64,000 bases of DNA from an uncultured Acetatifactor sp. (lineage in GTDB: Bacteria; Bacillota; Clostridia; Lachnospirales; Lachnospiraceae): contig CAKRUB010000011.1 in the NCBI GenBank assembly GCA_934402375.1, forward strand, positions 1 through 64,000, given 5' to 3'. Shown in pieces: positions 36,682 to 46,116 of the stretch. Under the pieces are notes generated by a model, which saw only the letters and a program-made list of their open reading frames with translations, made no database searches and was not told the origin of the DNA. Positions within the stretch are counted from its first letter, which is position 1. Each line of letters opens with the position of its first letter. Position numbers and translations under genes: made by a program.

Positions 36682-38444
36682 CTAGAGCATCAGCTTTCCC
36701 TCAATGCCCTCGAATTCTATTGTCCTTTCCGTACCGTCCTTTAAACGGATCGTGAACGGTCCGTAGCCGCCAAAGCCCTCTGCATCCGTATAGCGGATTT
36801 CCGCTACCGGGAACAGCTCCTCGTCCGTAAAGTCCGTATGATCCTCTTTGGTGAGCACCTGTGAAAGCAGGATATAGGGTTCATAGCCGTACTGCTTCTT
36901 CCGCTCTCCATAAGCATACAGCACAATAGACTTCTCCGAATCGGGATTCGTTCCCTCGCTGTGGAGTATTCTCAGATCCTGCCACGCTCCGTAGTAAATC
37001 GTCATCGCCATCTGCTTTTCCTGTCCCTGCGAATCCAGCCCCTTCAGGATGATCGCCTTGCCCTCGCTGCACTCCTTTTCTATAATCTCCGTGCCGTTGT
37101 CTGGAAAACCGTAGGAGCCGAGCGTCAGTTCAATGGGCGCCCTGTGCAGTCTCAGCTTATCCGCCCGGAAAATTCCATTCGGCACTGCAAAATCCGCCAG
37201 ATTCAGCGCCTGCATCCAGTGACATTCCAGATCAAGCCAGTAGTCAAAGAACTGTCTGCGGTACAGAACCCCTTTCTCCTCACCGTGCCAGAACGTGACG
37301 TTTGCCAGCGAGCGGCCGCCGAGGGTAGCGTCACGCATCACATACTGCTGTGCTTCCACCCCGCAGGTCTCGCCTCCGTCTGCCGCCAGCGGCTGCGCGG
37401 AGGGTGTCGCCTCCCATGGGTATTTTGTGTTAAAGCAGAGCTTGGAGTAATTCCACATGCCGTGGACATCGCCTTTATTCTTGACAACCTTTCCGGTTCT
37501 TAAAACTGTCTCGCCGTTTGCCTCATGGTTTGAAAAACAGAGCGCCGGACCGTCCAGCGTCGTCACCTTGACCTCGTTTTTCACCAGCGTATCCCATGTC
37601 CCGTTGTTCTCCTTCGCCGTCCAGAACGGATGATCCGCAGGGAGATGCAGGCAGAGGAACGCCTTACCGAGCCAGAAGGGCGACTCCGCGCAGGAATAGC
37701 CCTGCACCAGTGGTGAAAACTGCCCATAAAAGCCCAGCGTCGGAACTCCCTTGTACAGAAAGTCGTCCCTGCCTAAGAACTGCATCAGGGAACCGGAGGA
37801 AATACGTCTCGCAAGCCCCGGATTACCCTTGCTCTCATGCAGCAGCATATTCCCGTCAAAGGCGCTCGTCGCCGCGTTGCGGTAAATGTTGCTCCTGCCC
37901 CACATATTCGTCCAGCCGTCCCTGTCAAAGAAATCCCCGTAGGTCTCCATCAGGCGGTTGGACTGCTCCTCAAACCTCTTCGCAAAGAAGGGCGCGTGCT
38001 CATAGCCGTACCACAGATTCCAGATCGGCGCGTAGACATTGAACGCCCAGCAGGAATAATAGTCGAAGGAATGTCCGTCACGATACCAGCCGTCTCCGGC
38101 ATAATAATTCAGGATTGCCTGTGCATGATCCAGCATGACATCCTTCTGGATCAGATAACCCTCCATGTGTAAAAATGCCATATCAAGCATATTGAACAGC
38201 CGCCAGTTCTGCGGAACAGTGTTCTCATGTGCATAGGATTCCAGAAACGCCGCGATGACATCCTTCTCCTGCTTTGTGTAGGTATCCCAAATCTGCGAAC
38301 GGCTGACCCACAGACAAATGACAAGGGCACAGGTCTCAACCGTCTGCTGGAACGCGCGGAACGGGTCAGCCCCGTGCAGGGGCTGAGCTCAAAGTCCAGT
38401 GTCTTCGGTACAAATCTTGTCTTTTCTCTCATCTTTTCTCTCAT
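36682..38444 (-). pseudogene. DUF2264-family protein gene, broken by an internal deletion and frameshift
   Basis: The authentic N-terminus (MREKTRFVPKTLDFELSPCT, then GLTR) begins near 38444. At about 38362-38368 the family sequence jumps straight to ADPFRAFQQTVETCALVICL in another frame. That frame continues without a stop through NWRLFNMLDMAFLHMEGY to the true C-terminus at 36682. From memory of the family, about 100 residues normally lie between these two points, so a deletion joined the two ends out of frame at the shared bases TGACCCG. The 502 residues from the ATG at 38190 could still be made but would lack the N-terminal domain. DUF2264 proteins are (alpha/alpha)-barrel glycan enzymes, as I recall linked to GH154. 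Confidence 0.85.
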
Positions 38445-38457
38445 TTTTCTCTCTGAT

Positions 38458-40239
38458 TTATGCGATATCTTCCATCTGTGCCGTGTACAGGTGGTAGTAA
38501 TATCCTTTCTTTGCCATCAGCTCCTCATGCGTGCCGCACTCCATGACGCCGCCCTGATCCACATACATGATCTTGTCACAGTTCTTGATGGTCGAGAGAC
38601 GGTGCGCAATGATAAAGGAGGTGCGTCCCTGCAGCATCGCGTTAAGTCCCTGCTGAAGCGCTCTCTCCGTCTGCACATCAATACTGGAGGTCGCCTCATC
38701 CAGCACAAGGATGGAGGGGTCTGACAAAAGGGTTCTCGCAAAGGAAATCAACTGCTTCTGTCCCTGTGAAAGCAGGGAGCCTCTCTCCTTTACCTCCGTC
38801 TGGTAGCCGTCCTGGAACCTGCGGATAAACTCGTCCGCGCACACTGTCTCGCTCGCCCTGACAATCTCCTCCATCGTCGCATCCAGCTTGCCGTAGCGGA
38901 TATTGTCCTCAATCGTGCCGGAGAAGATGAAGCTGTCCTGCAGCATAATACCCATATGGGAGCGCAGGGAGTGGAGCGTCACCTTGGAAATGTCCTGTCC
39001 GTCGATCAGCACGCGCCCTCCGTTTAAATTGTAAAACCTTGAGATCAGATTTACAATAGTGCTCTTTCCTGCACCGGTCGGTCCGACCAGCGCCACACTC
39101 TCACCGGGCTGCACAGTGAAGGACAGATTCTTCAATACCATCTTATCCGCCTCATAGCCAAAGGTCACGTTCTCAAATGTCACCTGACCCTTGATCTTAG
39201 GCATCTCGACGGCATCCTCCGCATCGTCCACCACCACCGGCTCATCCAGTGTCTCAAAGATACGTTCCAGATAAGCAATATTGTTGATAAAGTTATTAAA
39301 AATATTTCCGAGGTTCATGATCGGCTGCCAGAATCTGGACGCATAGGACGAGATCGCAACGATAACGCCGAGACTCGTATTCCCCTGCCCGAAGATGACC
39401 AGACCGAAGATGAAGATCGCCGCGCGCACCCAGACCGAAATGTTATCGATTCCGGGCCATACAAGGTTACTGTATCTGACCGCCTTCATCCACGCGCCGC
39501 GGCATCTGTCAGAGAGCACCGCGAAGGTCTCTGCATTCTCATCCTCGCGCGCGAAAATCTGCGTAATCTTTGCACCGACAATGTTCTCCTGCAGATAAGC
39601 GTTCAGGTTTGAGTTCTTGTTCGACACCTGCTGCCATGCGCGGCGCTGCCTATTCTTGATCCAGAACATGAACACCATCAGAATCGGCACGCCCGCCATA
39701 ACCACGAGCGACAGCTTCACATCCACACAGAACATGAAGATAACGATGAAGATCAGGTTCAAAATCTCCAGAACCACATTGATCAGTCCGTTTGACAGCA
39801 TATCCGACACGGAGTTTACATAGTTGACGACACGGATCAATATCTTTCCGTGCGGTCTGTCGTCGTAATACTGGAACGGCAGCTTCTGCAAATGTGCAAA
39901 CAGATCCTTTCGGATGTCGTAAATGATATTCTGGCTCACATTAACCATGATGCGTGAGCGGATCGTCGTAAAGATGACGCTGACGACATAGGTTGCAATG
40001 AGAATGCCCACCAGTGCAAACAGCATGTGCGTATCCTTATTCGGAATCGCATCGTCGAGTGCCTTCTGTGTCAGCATGGGGCCGAACAGGGCGGCAATGC
40101 CGCCGATGGCACTCAGGACAAAGGCGAGGATCATCCCGCCGAGATATTTCTTAATGTAGACGGATGCCCGGAGCAGATGATGGAAGTCAAAGGGTGTCTC
40201 CAGAACTTCGTCTTCTCTATAGGTATTTCTTCTTGCCAT
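38458..40239 (-). CDS. ABC exporter half-transporter, catalytic-site subunit
   Basis: 593 residues. Six membrane helices in the N-terminal half (type IV exporter fold), then an ATPase: Walker A LVGPTGAGKST, signature altered to LLSQGQKQL, Walker B SILVLDEATSSID with the catalytic Glu, switch His in IIAHRLST. It follows the partner gene by 2 nt and pairs with it as a heterodimer of the BmrCD/TM287-288 type. Substrate unknown: drug, lipid or peptide. Confidence 0.93.
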   Translation of the reverse strand: MARRNTYREDEVLETPFDFHHLLRASVYIKKYLGGMILAFVLSAIGGIAALFGPMLTQKALDDAIPNKDTHMLFALVGILIATYVVSVIFTTIRSRIMVNVSQNIIYDIRKDLFAHLQKLPFQYYDDRPHGKILIRVVNYVNSVSDMLSNGLINVVLEILNLIFIVIFMFCVDVKLSLVVMAGVPILMVFMFWIKNRQRRAWQQVSNKNSNLNAYLQENIVGAKITQIFAREDENAETFAVLSDRCRGAWMKAVRYSNLVWPGIDNISVWVRAAIFIFGLVIFGQGNTSLGVIVAISSYASRFWQPIMNLGNIFNNFINNIAYLERIFETLDEPVVVDDAEDAVEMPKIKGQVTFENVTFGYEADKMVLKNLSFTVQPGESVALVGPTGAGKSTIVNLISRFYNLNGGRVLIDGQDISKVTLHSLRSHMGIMLQDSFIFSGTIEDNIRYGKLDATMEEIVRASETVCADEFIRRFQDGYQTEVKERGSLLSQGQKQLISFARTLLSDPSILVLDEATSSIDVQTERALQQGLNAMLQGRTSFIIAHRLSTIKNCDKIMYVDQGGVMECGTHEELMAKKGYYYHLYTAQMEDIA

Positions 40240-40241
40240 GA

Positions 40242-42011
40242 CTACTCCTCCCCTGTCTGCAGCTTAACCAGACTGTAATAATATCCCTTTTTCGCCACCA
40301 GCTCCTCGTGCGTACCGGACTCCGTGATATGTCCGTCCTGCAACACAAGAATCTTGTCAGCCGACTTTGTCGTCGAGATTCTCTGTGCAATGATGATCTT
40401 CGTGCAGGGGAAATCCAGTTCCTTCAGGCTGTGCTGGATCTGCTTCTCCGTCTCCATATCCACCGCCGAAGTCGTGTCATCAAGAATCAGGATCGCCGGT
40501 CTCACCGCGAGCGCCCTCGCCAGCGATATTCTCTGCTTCTGACCACCAGAAAGTCCGACGCCTCTCTCGCCGACAATGGTATCATAGCCCTCCGGCATCT
40601 TCGCAATAAAGTCCGACGCCGCGGAGTACCTTGCGAATTTCACCACTTCCTCCTGCTTAATGTGGCTGTCTCCATAGGCGATGTTTCCGTCGATGGTATC
40701 TGAGTAGAGCAGCACATCCTGAGTCGCCAGTCCAATGTTCTTGCGCAGCTGATGCAGCTTCATATCCTGTACGTTGATTCCGTCAACGAGGACTTCGCCC
40801 GCCGTCGGCTCATAGAATCTCGGGATCAGCTGGATCAGTGAGGTCTTGCCGCAGCCCGTCTCACCCATAATTGCCACCGTCTCTCCCGGCTCCGCCACGA
40901 AGGAAACGTCGTGCAGCACGGGCAGCTTGCCGTCCGCGTACTGGAAGCTGACGTCCTTGAACTCGACTCTGCCGGTAAAGCGCTCCGGTCTGTCAATTGC
41001 ATCCGGCTTATCCACAATGATCGGCTCGGAATAATAGATTTCCATAACCTTGTCCGCCGCCGCCGAAAATCTCTGAAACTCGTTCATGATGTTTCCTAGC
41101 TGCCGCATCGGGTTTGCAATCGCCCAGATCAGTCCCGAGAAAGCGACATACTCACCCATGGTAATCTGCGAGTTGATGATGAAGATACCGCCGACCGCCA
41201 GAAGCACCACCGGCATCAGGTTGGCAAAGGACTCGACATACGGATAGTAGGTCAGCCATGTCATCGCCGTCTTCTTGTTCGTCCGGGAATACTCCTGATT
41301 GCACTCGTCAAATCTCTTGATCTCATAATCTTCCCTTGCAAATGCCTTGACAACACGGTTGCCGGAGATGTTCTCCTGTGCCGCCGTATTCATCTGCGCC
41401 AGTTTTTCACGCAGTGCCCTATGTCTCGGCGCAACCTTGTTCTTAAATAAGATGATGATCAGGAAAATGAAGGGTGCGATTGCAAACAGGCTCAGCGCCA
41501 GTCGCCAGTCCATGTAGAAAAAGTATACCGCCGTCGCACCCATCAGTGCCAGCGACTCTACAATCGTCCGGATGACCCATGCGACCATATGTCTTACCGC
41601 GTCCAGATCGCCGGTCAACCGCGTCATCAGATCACCCGTCCGGAATGTGCTGTAAAAATTCATATCCTGTCTCTCGATCTTGTCAAAGAGATAGGTTCTG
41701 ATCTTGTACAATGTCTTCTGCGACACATGCTCCACATCCATACAGGTCAGATACACCACCAGAGTTCTCAGAAACGTCAGCGCCACCATGGCGATGATGA
41801 GCTGATAGAGCAGCGGACGCCGGTTTGCCAGATTCGCCGCCGCGTCCTCTCCTGTCAGGAACAGATCGACAATCTTCTGCGTGACGACAGGAACCGTCAG
41901 CTGCATGACATTGTACACGATTGTCCCGAAAATTCCGAGCACATACACTGCCCGGTAGCCCTTCATGTTCTCCCAGAGCCAGCCTAATTTTGACCTTCGT
42001 TTGTTTTCCAC
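40242..42011 (-). CDS. ABC exporter half-transporter, degenerate-site subunit
   Basis: 589 residues; GTG start at 42011 behind GGGAGG. Six membrane helices, then an ATPase with Walker A IMGETGCGKTS, canonical signature LSGGQKQR, Walker B ILILDDTTSAVD in which the catalytic Glu is Asp, and Gln for the switch His (IIIAQRIST). With the LSQGQ of its partner this makes one degenerate and one active ATP site. First gene of the two-gene operon. Confidence 0.93.
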   Translation of the reverse strand: MENKRRSKLGWLWENMKGYRAVYVLGIFGTIVYNVMQLTVPVVTQKIVDLFLTGEDAAANLANRRPLLYQLIIAMVALTFLRTLVVYLTCMDVEHVSQKTLYKIRTYLFDKIERQDMNFYSTFRTGDLMTRLTGDLDAVRHMVAWVIRTIVESLALMGATAVYFFYMDWRLALSLFAIAPFIFLIIILFKNKVAPRHRALREKLAQMNTAAQENISGNRVVKAFAREDYEIKRFDECNQEYSRTNKKTAMTWLTYYPYVESFANLMPVVLLAVGGIFIINSQITMGEYVAFSGLIWAIANPMRQLGNIMNEFQRFSAAADKVMEIYYSEPIIVDKPDAIDRPERFTGRVEFKDVSFQYADGKLPVLHDVSFVAEPGETVAIMGETGCGKTSLIQLIPRFYEPTAGEVLVDGINVQDMKLHQLRKNIGLATQDVLLYSDTIDGNIAYGDSHIKQEEVVKFARYSAASDFIAKMPEGYDTIVGERGVGLSGGQKQRISLARALAVRPAILILDDTTSAVDMETEKQIQHSLKELDFPCTKIIIAQRISTTKSADKILVLQDGHITESGTHEELVAKKGYYYSLVKLQTGEE

Positions 42012-42049
42012 TTATTTCCTCCCTGCTGTGACTTTTGTTAAAAAAGAAA

Positions 42050-42155
42050 CACTCCGTTTTCCGACACAGCGCGAAAATCCGGCGGCTGGAACCGTTCCAG
42101 CCATCATTTCCGTAATGAATAAGGTTATTCTAGCCCTGTGTCGGCGGAGTGTAAA
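42050..42155 (-). promoter_or_regulatory. Promoter and long inverted repeat before the ABC exporter operon
   Basis: Leftwards: TTTACA (42155-42150), 17-nt spacer, TAGAAT (42132-42127). The spacer contains CGCCGACACAG-type sequence whose complement recurs at 42050-42069 as CACTCCG and CCGACACAG blocks, so the promoter spacer and the leader form a long interrupted inverted repeat. Between them is a perfect GGCTGGAAC/GTTCCAGCC hairpin (42084-42102), and after it TTTCTTTTTT. It could be an operator pair or a transcription attenuator. Confidence 0.55.
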
Positions 42156-42204
42156 TGTAGAAAATTGCAGTTTAAATGTCCTTTTTTGCATGGGCAGCCT
42201 GTGT

Positions 42205-43497
42205 TTAATCGGCGTATTTCATCAGACCTGTGACGATTTCCGGGTAGATAAAGTATCCGCCTCTTCTGTAATACAGACCGAAATTCTCACCCTTGCCCGT
42301 GAAGGCATTATTGTCCCACCAGAAGCAGCTCATGCCTCTCGCTCTGGCAGCGGCGATATAATAGGTGGCGTGATCGACACGCGACTGCGTATTCTGCCCC
42401 TTGTCGCGGGAGCCGAATTCTCCGATCACAACCGGAATGCCATTGGCAATAAATTTCTTGTAGAGCCTATCCATAAAGCTATCGATGTCAGCCGTGAATC
42501 TCGCAGTGTCCGAATCGAACGCGGAGATGCTTCCGCTCTCGCCATCCGCCTGCAATGCGAAGTTGTAGGGCGTGTAGGCATGGATGGAGACGATCAGCTT
42601 ATCCTCCACCGTATCGGTCGGAAGGACAAAGCCGCTGTTCAGCGCGCCGTCCGCTGAAGCGTCATAGCCCGGAACCATGAGGTATCTCTCGGCATTGTTG
42701 CCGCCGCTCGCGCGCACGGTATTGACAAATGCCTGATTGATCTGGTTGATACAGTCAATCGCATCATTGCACTCAGCGGAGCCGTTAATCCACCACTCCC
42801 ATGCCGTTCCGACCTGTCGCGGCTCGTTCATGCACTCAAAGATCAGATGCTCATCATAATCCTTGAACCGCTCGCAGAGCTGCTGCCATATTGTCGTCAC
42901 ATAGTTCACGGACTGCTCCAGATATTCCGTCGAGGGATACATGAACTGTTCACTGTTGTCGTGATGGATATTCAGGATCACATACATGCCGTTGTCGTAG
43001 ACATAATCCAGAACCTCCTGCACACGGTTCAGCCAGACCTCCGAAATCTGATAATTTTCATCCACATGGGTATGCCATGTCACAGGAAGCCGCACCGCGT
43101 TAAAACCCGCCTCCTTCAGATCATCGATCATCTCCTTCGTGGTCGCAATTCCCGCCCAGCAGGTCTCGCTGTCCAGCTCATTTTTCAACCCGCTCTCCTG
43201 ATAAGCGTCAAAGGTATTTCCAAGGTTCCAGCCGATCTTGAGATCATGCACAAACCGGAATGCCTCCGTGTCCGGCACATCAAACGGCTCGATCTCCACG
43301 TCCGGGATTTCAAACCGCGCTTCCTCCTCCGCGCTCTCCTCAGAGGATTCCTGTTCCGAAGCAGCACTCTCCGTCTCTGAGCTGCTCTCCACATCTGTCT
43401 GCTGACTTCCATTTGTGCTCTCCGCGCCGCAGCCTGTCATCGTTCCTGCCAGCATCGCTCCGCAGAGAAGCACTGCCATCACTTTCTTCCGTTCCAT
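42205..43497 (-). CDS. Lipoprotein GH5 endoglucanase-type glycoside hydrolase
   Basis: 430 residues from the ATG at 43497. A lipobox (AGTMTGC, Cys23) anchors it outside the membrane. Residues about 26-62 are a Ser/Glu-rich linker. The GH5 barrel has IGWNLGNTFDAY at its start, HHD near 178, the acid/base Glu225 in FECMNEPR and the nucleophile Glu360 in VIGEFGSR. It probably cuts beta-1,4-glucan or related mannan/xyloglucan; the subfamily looks like GH5_4-type but is not certain. No carbohydrate-binding module is visible. Single-gene unit with an SD-masking hairpin. Confidence 0.92.
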   Translation of the reverse strand: MERKKVMAVLLCGAMLAGTMTGCGAESTNGSQQTDVESSSETESAASEQESSEESAEEEARFEIPDVEIEPFDVPDTEAFRFVHDLKIGWNLGNTFDAYQESGLKNELDSETCWAGIATTKEMIDDLKEAGFNAVRLPVTWHTHVDENYQISEVWLNRVQEVLDYVYDNGMYVILNIHHDNSEQFMYPSTEYLEQSVNYVTTIWQQLCERFKDYDEHLIFECMNEPRQVGTAWEWWINGSAECNDAIDCINQINQAFVNTVRASGGNNAERYLMVPGYDASADGALNSGFVLPTDTVEDKLIVSIHAYTPYNFALQADGESGSISAFDSDTARFTADIDSFMDRLYKKFIANGIPVVIGEFGSRDKGQNTQSRVDHATYYIAAARARGMSCFWWDNNAFTGKGENFGLYYRRGGYFIYPEIVTGLMKYAD

Positions 43498-43501
43498 CCT
43501 A

Positions 43502-43529
43502 TCCGCTCCCATCTGTCCGCCGGAGCGGA
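43502..43529 (-). promoter_or_regulatory. Hairpin that covers the ribosome binding site of the GH5 gene
   Basis: In the mRNA TCCGCTCC (43529-43522) can pair with GGAGCGGA (43509-43502). The GGGAG in the second arm is the ribosome binding site for the ATG at 43497, so the 8-bp stem would hide it. An effect on expression is inferred. Confidence 0.5.
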
Positions 43530-43541
43530 CTGTATTTCAAA

Positions 43542-43570
43542 ATCCCGACAGCATAGACTGCCATCGGGAT
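43542..43570 (-). terminator. Terminator after the cytidylate-kinase-like gene
   Basis: ATCCCGATGGCAG-type arms (43570-43558) pair with GCTGTCGGGAT (43552-43542) and are followed leftwards by TTTTGAAA. It isolates the GH5 gene from the operon upstream. Confidence 0.75.
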
Positions 43571-43579
43571 CTTTGAATC

Positions 43580-44176
43580 TTAATTCAGTTTCGCATCGGC
43601 AAACTCTTCGATCAGCTTTGCCGTCTTCTCCACTCCCAGCTTGGAGCTGTTCACACAGAGATCATAGCCTCTCGAATCTCCCCACGGAAGCTTCGCGTAA
43701 TAATTGTGGTAGGCCTTTCTCTTGCTGTCACCGCGCTTCATCTTCGCAAGCGCCTGCGCCTCGTCGAGCTGGAATTTCTCCTTCACATGCTGCAGCTTTG
43801 CCTCGGGATCACCGAGCACAAAGACAGACACCAGCGCCGGATGTCCCGCCAGCACATACTCAGAGCATCGTCCGACAACAACAAAGGACTCACCCTTCTG
43901 CGCTTCCTTCCTGATAAAGTCGAACTGCATCTCCGCAACCGCTTCCTCCACAGAGTTGGAGAAGCCCTTCACCGTTCTGGAGAGGAAAACATTTCTCTGC
44001 TTCTCGTCGTTCTTCTCAAGAACCGCTATATCGACCCGCTTTTCCTCAGCAACCTTCTCCAGCAGCTTTCTGTCGTACAGCGGCAGCTTTAAATCTTCTG
44101 CAACCTTCTCCGCGATCTCATGTCCGGCACTTCCGTATTCGCGGCTTATCGAAATAATAACCTGTTTCTGCATCAT
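43580..44176 (-). CDS. Cytidylate-kinase-like family protein
   Basis: 198 residues. P-loop-like start SISREYGSAGHEIAEKVAED, then a lid-like region with KRKAYHNYYAKLPWGDSRGYDLC, typical of the family near cytidylate kinase that is widespread in Clostridia (PF13189). The phosphate acceptor is unknown; it is not the housekeeping cmk. It follows the ion transporter by 18 nt and is likely co-transcribed. Confidence 0.88.
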   Translation of the reverse strand: MMQKQVIISISREYGSAGHEIAEKVAEDLKLPLYDRKLLEKVAEEKRVDIAVLEKNDEKQRNVFLSRTVKGFSNSVEEAVAEMQFDFIRKEAQKGESFVVVGRCSEYVLAGHPALVSVFVLGDPEAKLQHVKEKFQLDEAQALAKMKRGDSKRKAYHNYYAKLPWGDSRGYDLCVNSSKLGVEKTAKLIEEFADAKLN

Positions 44177-44194
44177 CCGCCTCCTTGTCGCGTC

Positions 44195-45550
44195 TTAACA
44201 ATATCTTGCGAAAATAACCAGCATAGCGATTCCCACCACAATAATAGTAGCCGGTGCTGCTGCCTTGCAGTATTTGCCCCACGAGATCGGATATCCATTC
44301 TTCATCGCAACAGAGGTTCCGACAACATTCGCCGATGCACCAATGGGTGTCGCGCTTCCGCCAATGTCGGTTCCGATGGATAATGCCCATGCCAGCGTAT
44401 CCACGCCGATTCCCTGTGTCGCCGCAAGGCTCTTAATCACCGGGATCATTGTCGCCGCAAACGGAATATTGTCGACAAAAGCACTTGCAATAGCCGAGAT
44501 CCAGATAATGATCGCCACCATGAGCTTTAAGTTTCCGCCGCTCACATCTCCGATAAAGCCAGCGATCAGTTCCAGAATACCCGTCTGCTCCAGTCCTCCG
44601 ACTACCATGAACAGACCAACAAAGAACAGCAGTGTGGCATAATCTACCTTTTTCAATATTTTACCACAACCTTTCGCATTTGTCACCAGCGTCAATATTG
44701 CAACAACCGTACCGATCGTGGCAACCGTAAGTCCTGTGAAGGAATGTGTGACAAGCAGCAGAACCGCGATTGCGAAAACCACAACGCTCACCGTGAAATC
44801 CCGCTTGCTCGTAATCGCCTGCTTCGGATCGGGCATCTTTGCGATGTCAGCCGCCGCAACTCTCTCCCCTGTCAGCTCCTTCCGGTAAATCAGGAAGAAA
44901 TATACAATAATGACAACCAGTGCGATCAGGCAGATCAGACCGGTATTCAATACGAAGTCAAAGAAGGAATAACCGAGCGAGGTTCCGATAATGATGTTGG
45001 GTGGGTCTCCACACATCGTTGCCGCTCCGCCGAGGTTCGCACAGAACACCTCCGAAATGATCATCGGTATCGGGTCAAACCTCAAAAGCTGCGCCAGCTC
45101 CACCGTCACCGCCGCAAGGAACAGGATTACGGTAATACTGTCTATAAACATTGACAGGAACGCCGACATTACCATAAAGACTATGAACAAAGAAATCGGA
45201 TTATACTTCACCAGCTTTGCCAGTCTCATGCAAAGCCAACGGAAAAATCCCGCCTTCGCCATGCCCTCGACCATAATCATCATTCCGGCAAGGAAGATAA
45301 TTGTTGCCCAGTTAATACCGCTTGTGGACTCCTCCGCCCCGGCAGAATACCAGAAGGACGACGTGAAGATTGTTTTCAAGTTCAAGGTCTGCATAATCGC
45401 AGACGGACTGTGCATGCAGATTCCAAACACGACTACAAGCGTCAGAATTCCACAGCCTATTGTTACATAATATTTTTCGATTTTATCCAGCACTACCAAC
45501 ACAAACATTGTTATAAAGATCAGCAGCGCCGCTATCTGTGCAGTTGTCAT
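44195..45550 (-). CDS. SLC13/ArsB-type ion transporter
   Basis: 451 residues from the ATG at 45550, 6 nt after ATGAGG. About eleven hydrophobic segments. The two inverted ion-transporter-superfamily motifs are visible: GGAATMCGDPPNIIIGTSLG near the middle and GGSATPIGASANVVGTSVAM near the C-terminus. Such proteins are Na+-coupled anion carriers or Na+/H+ antiporters (NhaD, ArsB, DASS); the substrate cannot be decided. The RBS belongs to a copy of the dispersed element. Confidence 0.88.
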   Translation of the reverse strand: MTTAQIAALLIFITMFVLVVLDKIEKYYVTIGCGILTLVVVFGICMHSPSAIMQTLNLKTIFTSSFWYSAGAEESTSGINWATIIFLAGMMIMVEGMAKAGFFRWLCMRLAKLVKYNPISLFIVFMVMSAFLSMFIDSITVILFLAAVTVELAQLLRFDPIPMIISEVFCANLGGAATMCGDPPNIIIGTSLGYSFFDFVLNTGLICLIALVVIIVYFFLIYRKELTGERVAAADIAKMPDPKQAITSKRDFTVSVVVFAIAVLLLVTHSFTGLTVATIGTVVAILTLVTNAKGCGKILKKVDYATLLFFVGLFMVVGGLEQTGILELIAGFIGDVSGGNLKLMVAIIIWISAIASAFVDNIPFAATMIPVIKSLAATQGIGVDTLAWALSIGTDIGGSATPIGASANVVGTSVAMKNGYPISWGKYCKAAAPATIIVVGIAMLVIFARYC

Positions 45551-45556
45551 CTCAAA

Positions 45557-45586
45557 CCTCATTTCCGCGCACAATCTTTGCGCATA
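45557..45586 (-). repeat. Dispersed RBS-linked element, copy upstream of the ion transporter
   Basis: 30 nt matching the ecfA1 copy at 26 of 30 positions. On the minus strand it begins TATGCGCAAAG, has GCGCAAAGATTGTGCGC, a 5-bp-arm palindrome, as its core, and ends GGAAATGAGG. It can encode MRKDCARK with its TGA overlapping the RBS. Confidence 0.75.
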
Positions 45587-45639
45587 ATACGACCCATGCC
45601 AAGTACGCATCGGCACGGATTCCGCCAAAACCCACCGGA

Positions 45640-46062
45640 TCATGCCATGTGCAAAGACTTTTCCCCATCAGTGTCCTCCATATAGAGAATGTGGTAGCAT
45701 AACCCAACAACATGGTGCACACTGTGACTGATCGTCAGTTTACGGATCTCCTGTAAAATCAGATCCTCAAAGGACAGGAAGAAACCTATCGCCAGCAGAA
45801 CTCTGCCGCCTGCCATTCCCGTGCGGAGCAGTCTCCGCCAGCCGATAAAGTATGTATTCTCCGCGCATTCCTCTTCGCCATTTTCCAGCCGGTTCTCGGC
45901 AATCTCCTTCGCCGTATATCCAAGTCCGGTCAGCTGCTGCCCTCTTTTCAAATCGCACTGTTCTGTACGCGGTGCCGCCAGACAAGTCATCGTCGAAAGC
46001 AGGAAGACTGCCAGCACCGCATAGATTATGAAATTGTTATATCTCTCGTTTCTCATATGCAT
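45640..46062 (-). CDS. Small membrane protein of unknown function
   Basis: 140 residues (two ATGs, at 46062 and 46056, are possible starts; neither has a strong RBS). A signal or membrane segment lies near residues 11-29 and a second near 84-100, between them a charged loop. The C-terminus is rich in His and Cys (SHSVHHVVGLCYHILYMED). No family recognised. It has a good promoter and lies 89 nt before the ion transporter, so both are probably in one operon. Confidence 0.6.
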   Translation of the reverse strand: MHMRNERYNNFIIYAVLAVFLLSTMTCLAAPRTEQCDLKRGQQLTGLGYTAKEIAENRLENGEEECAENTYFIGWRRLLRTGMAGGRVLLAIGFFLSFEDLILQEIRKLTISHSVHHVVGLCYHILYMEDTDGEKSLHMA

Positions 46063-46116
46063 TCCCCGGCTTTCTTTTACTGCCCGGCTGACCTTTCGTC
46101 AGGCACAATACTATAT

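Noticed and set aside
38151..38444. A separate 97-residue protein-coding frame before the DUF2264 gene
   Set aside because: Only its first ~28 residues look like protein (the DUF2264 N-terminus); the rest is Arg/Ser-rich out-of-frame reading of the downstream gene.
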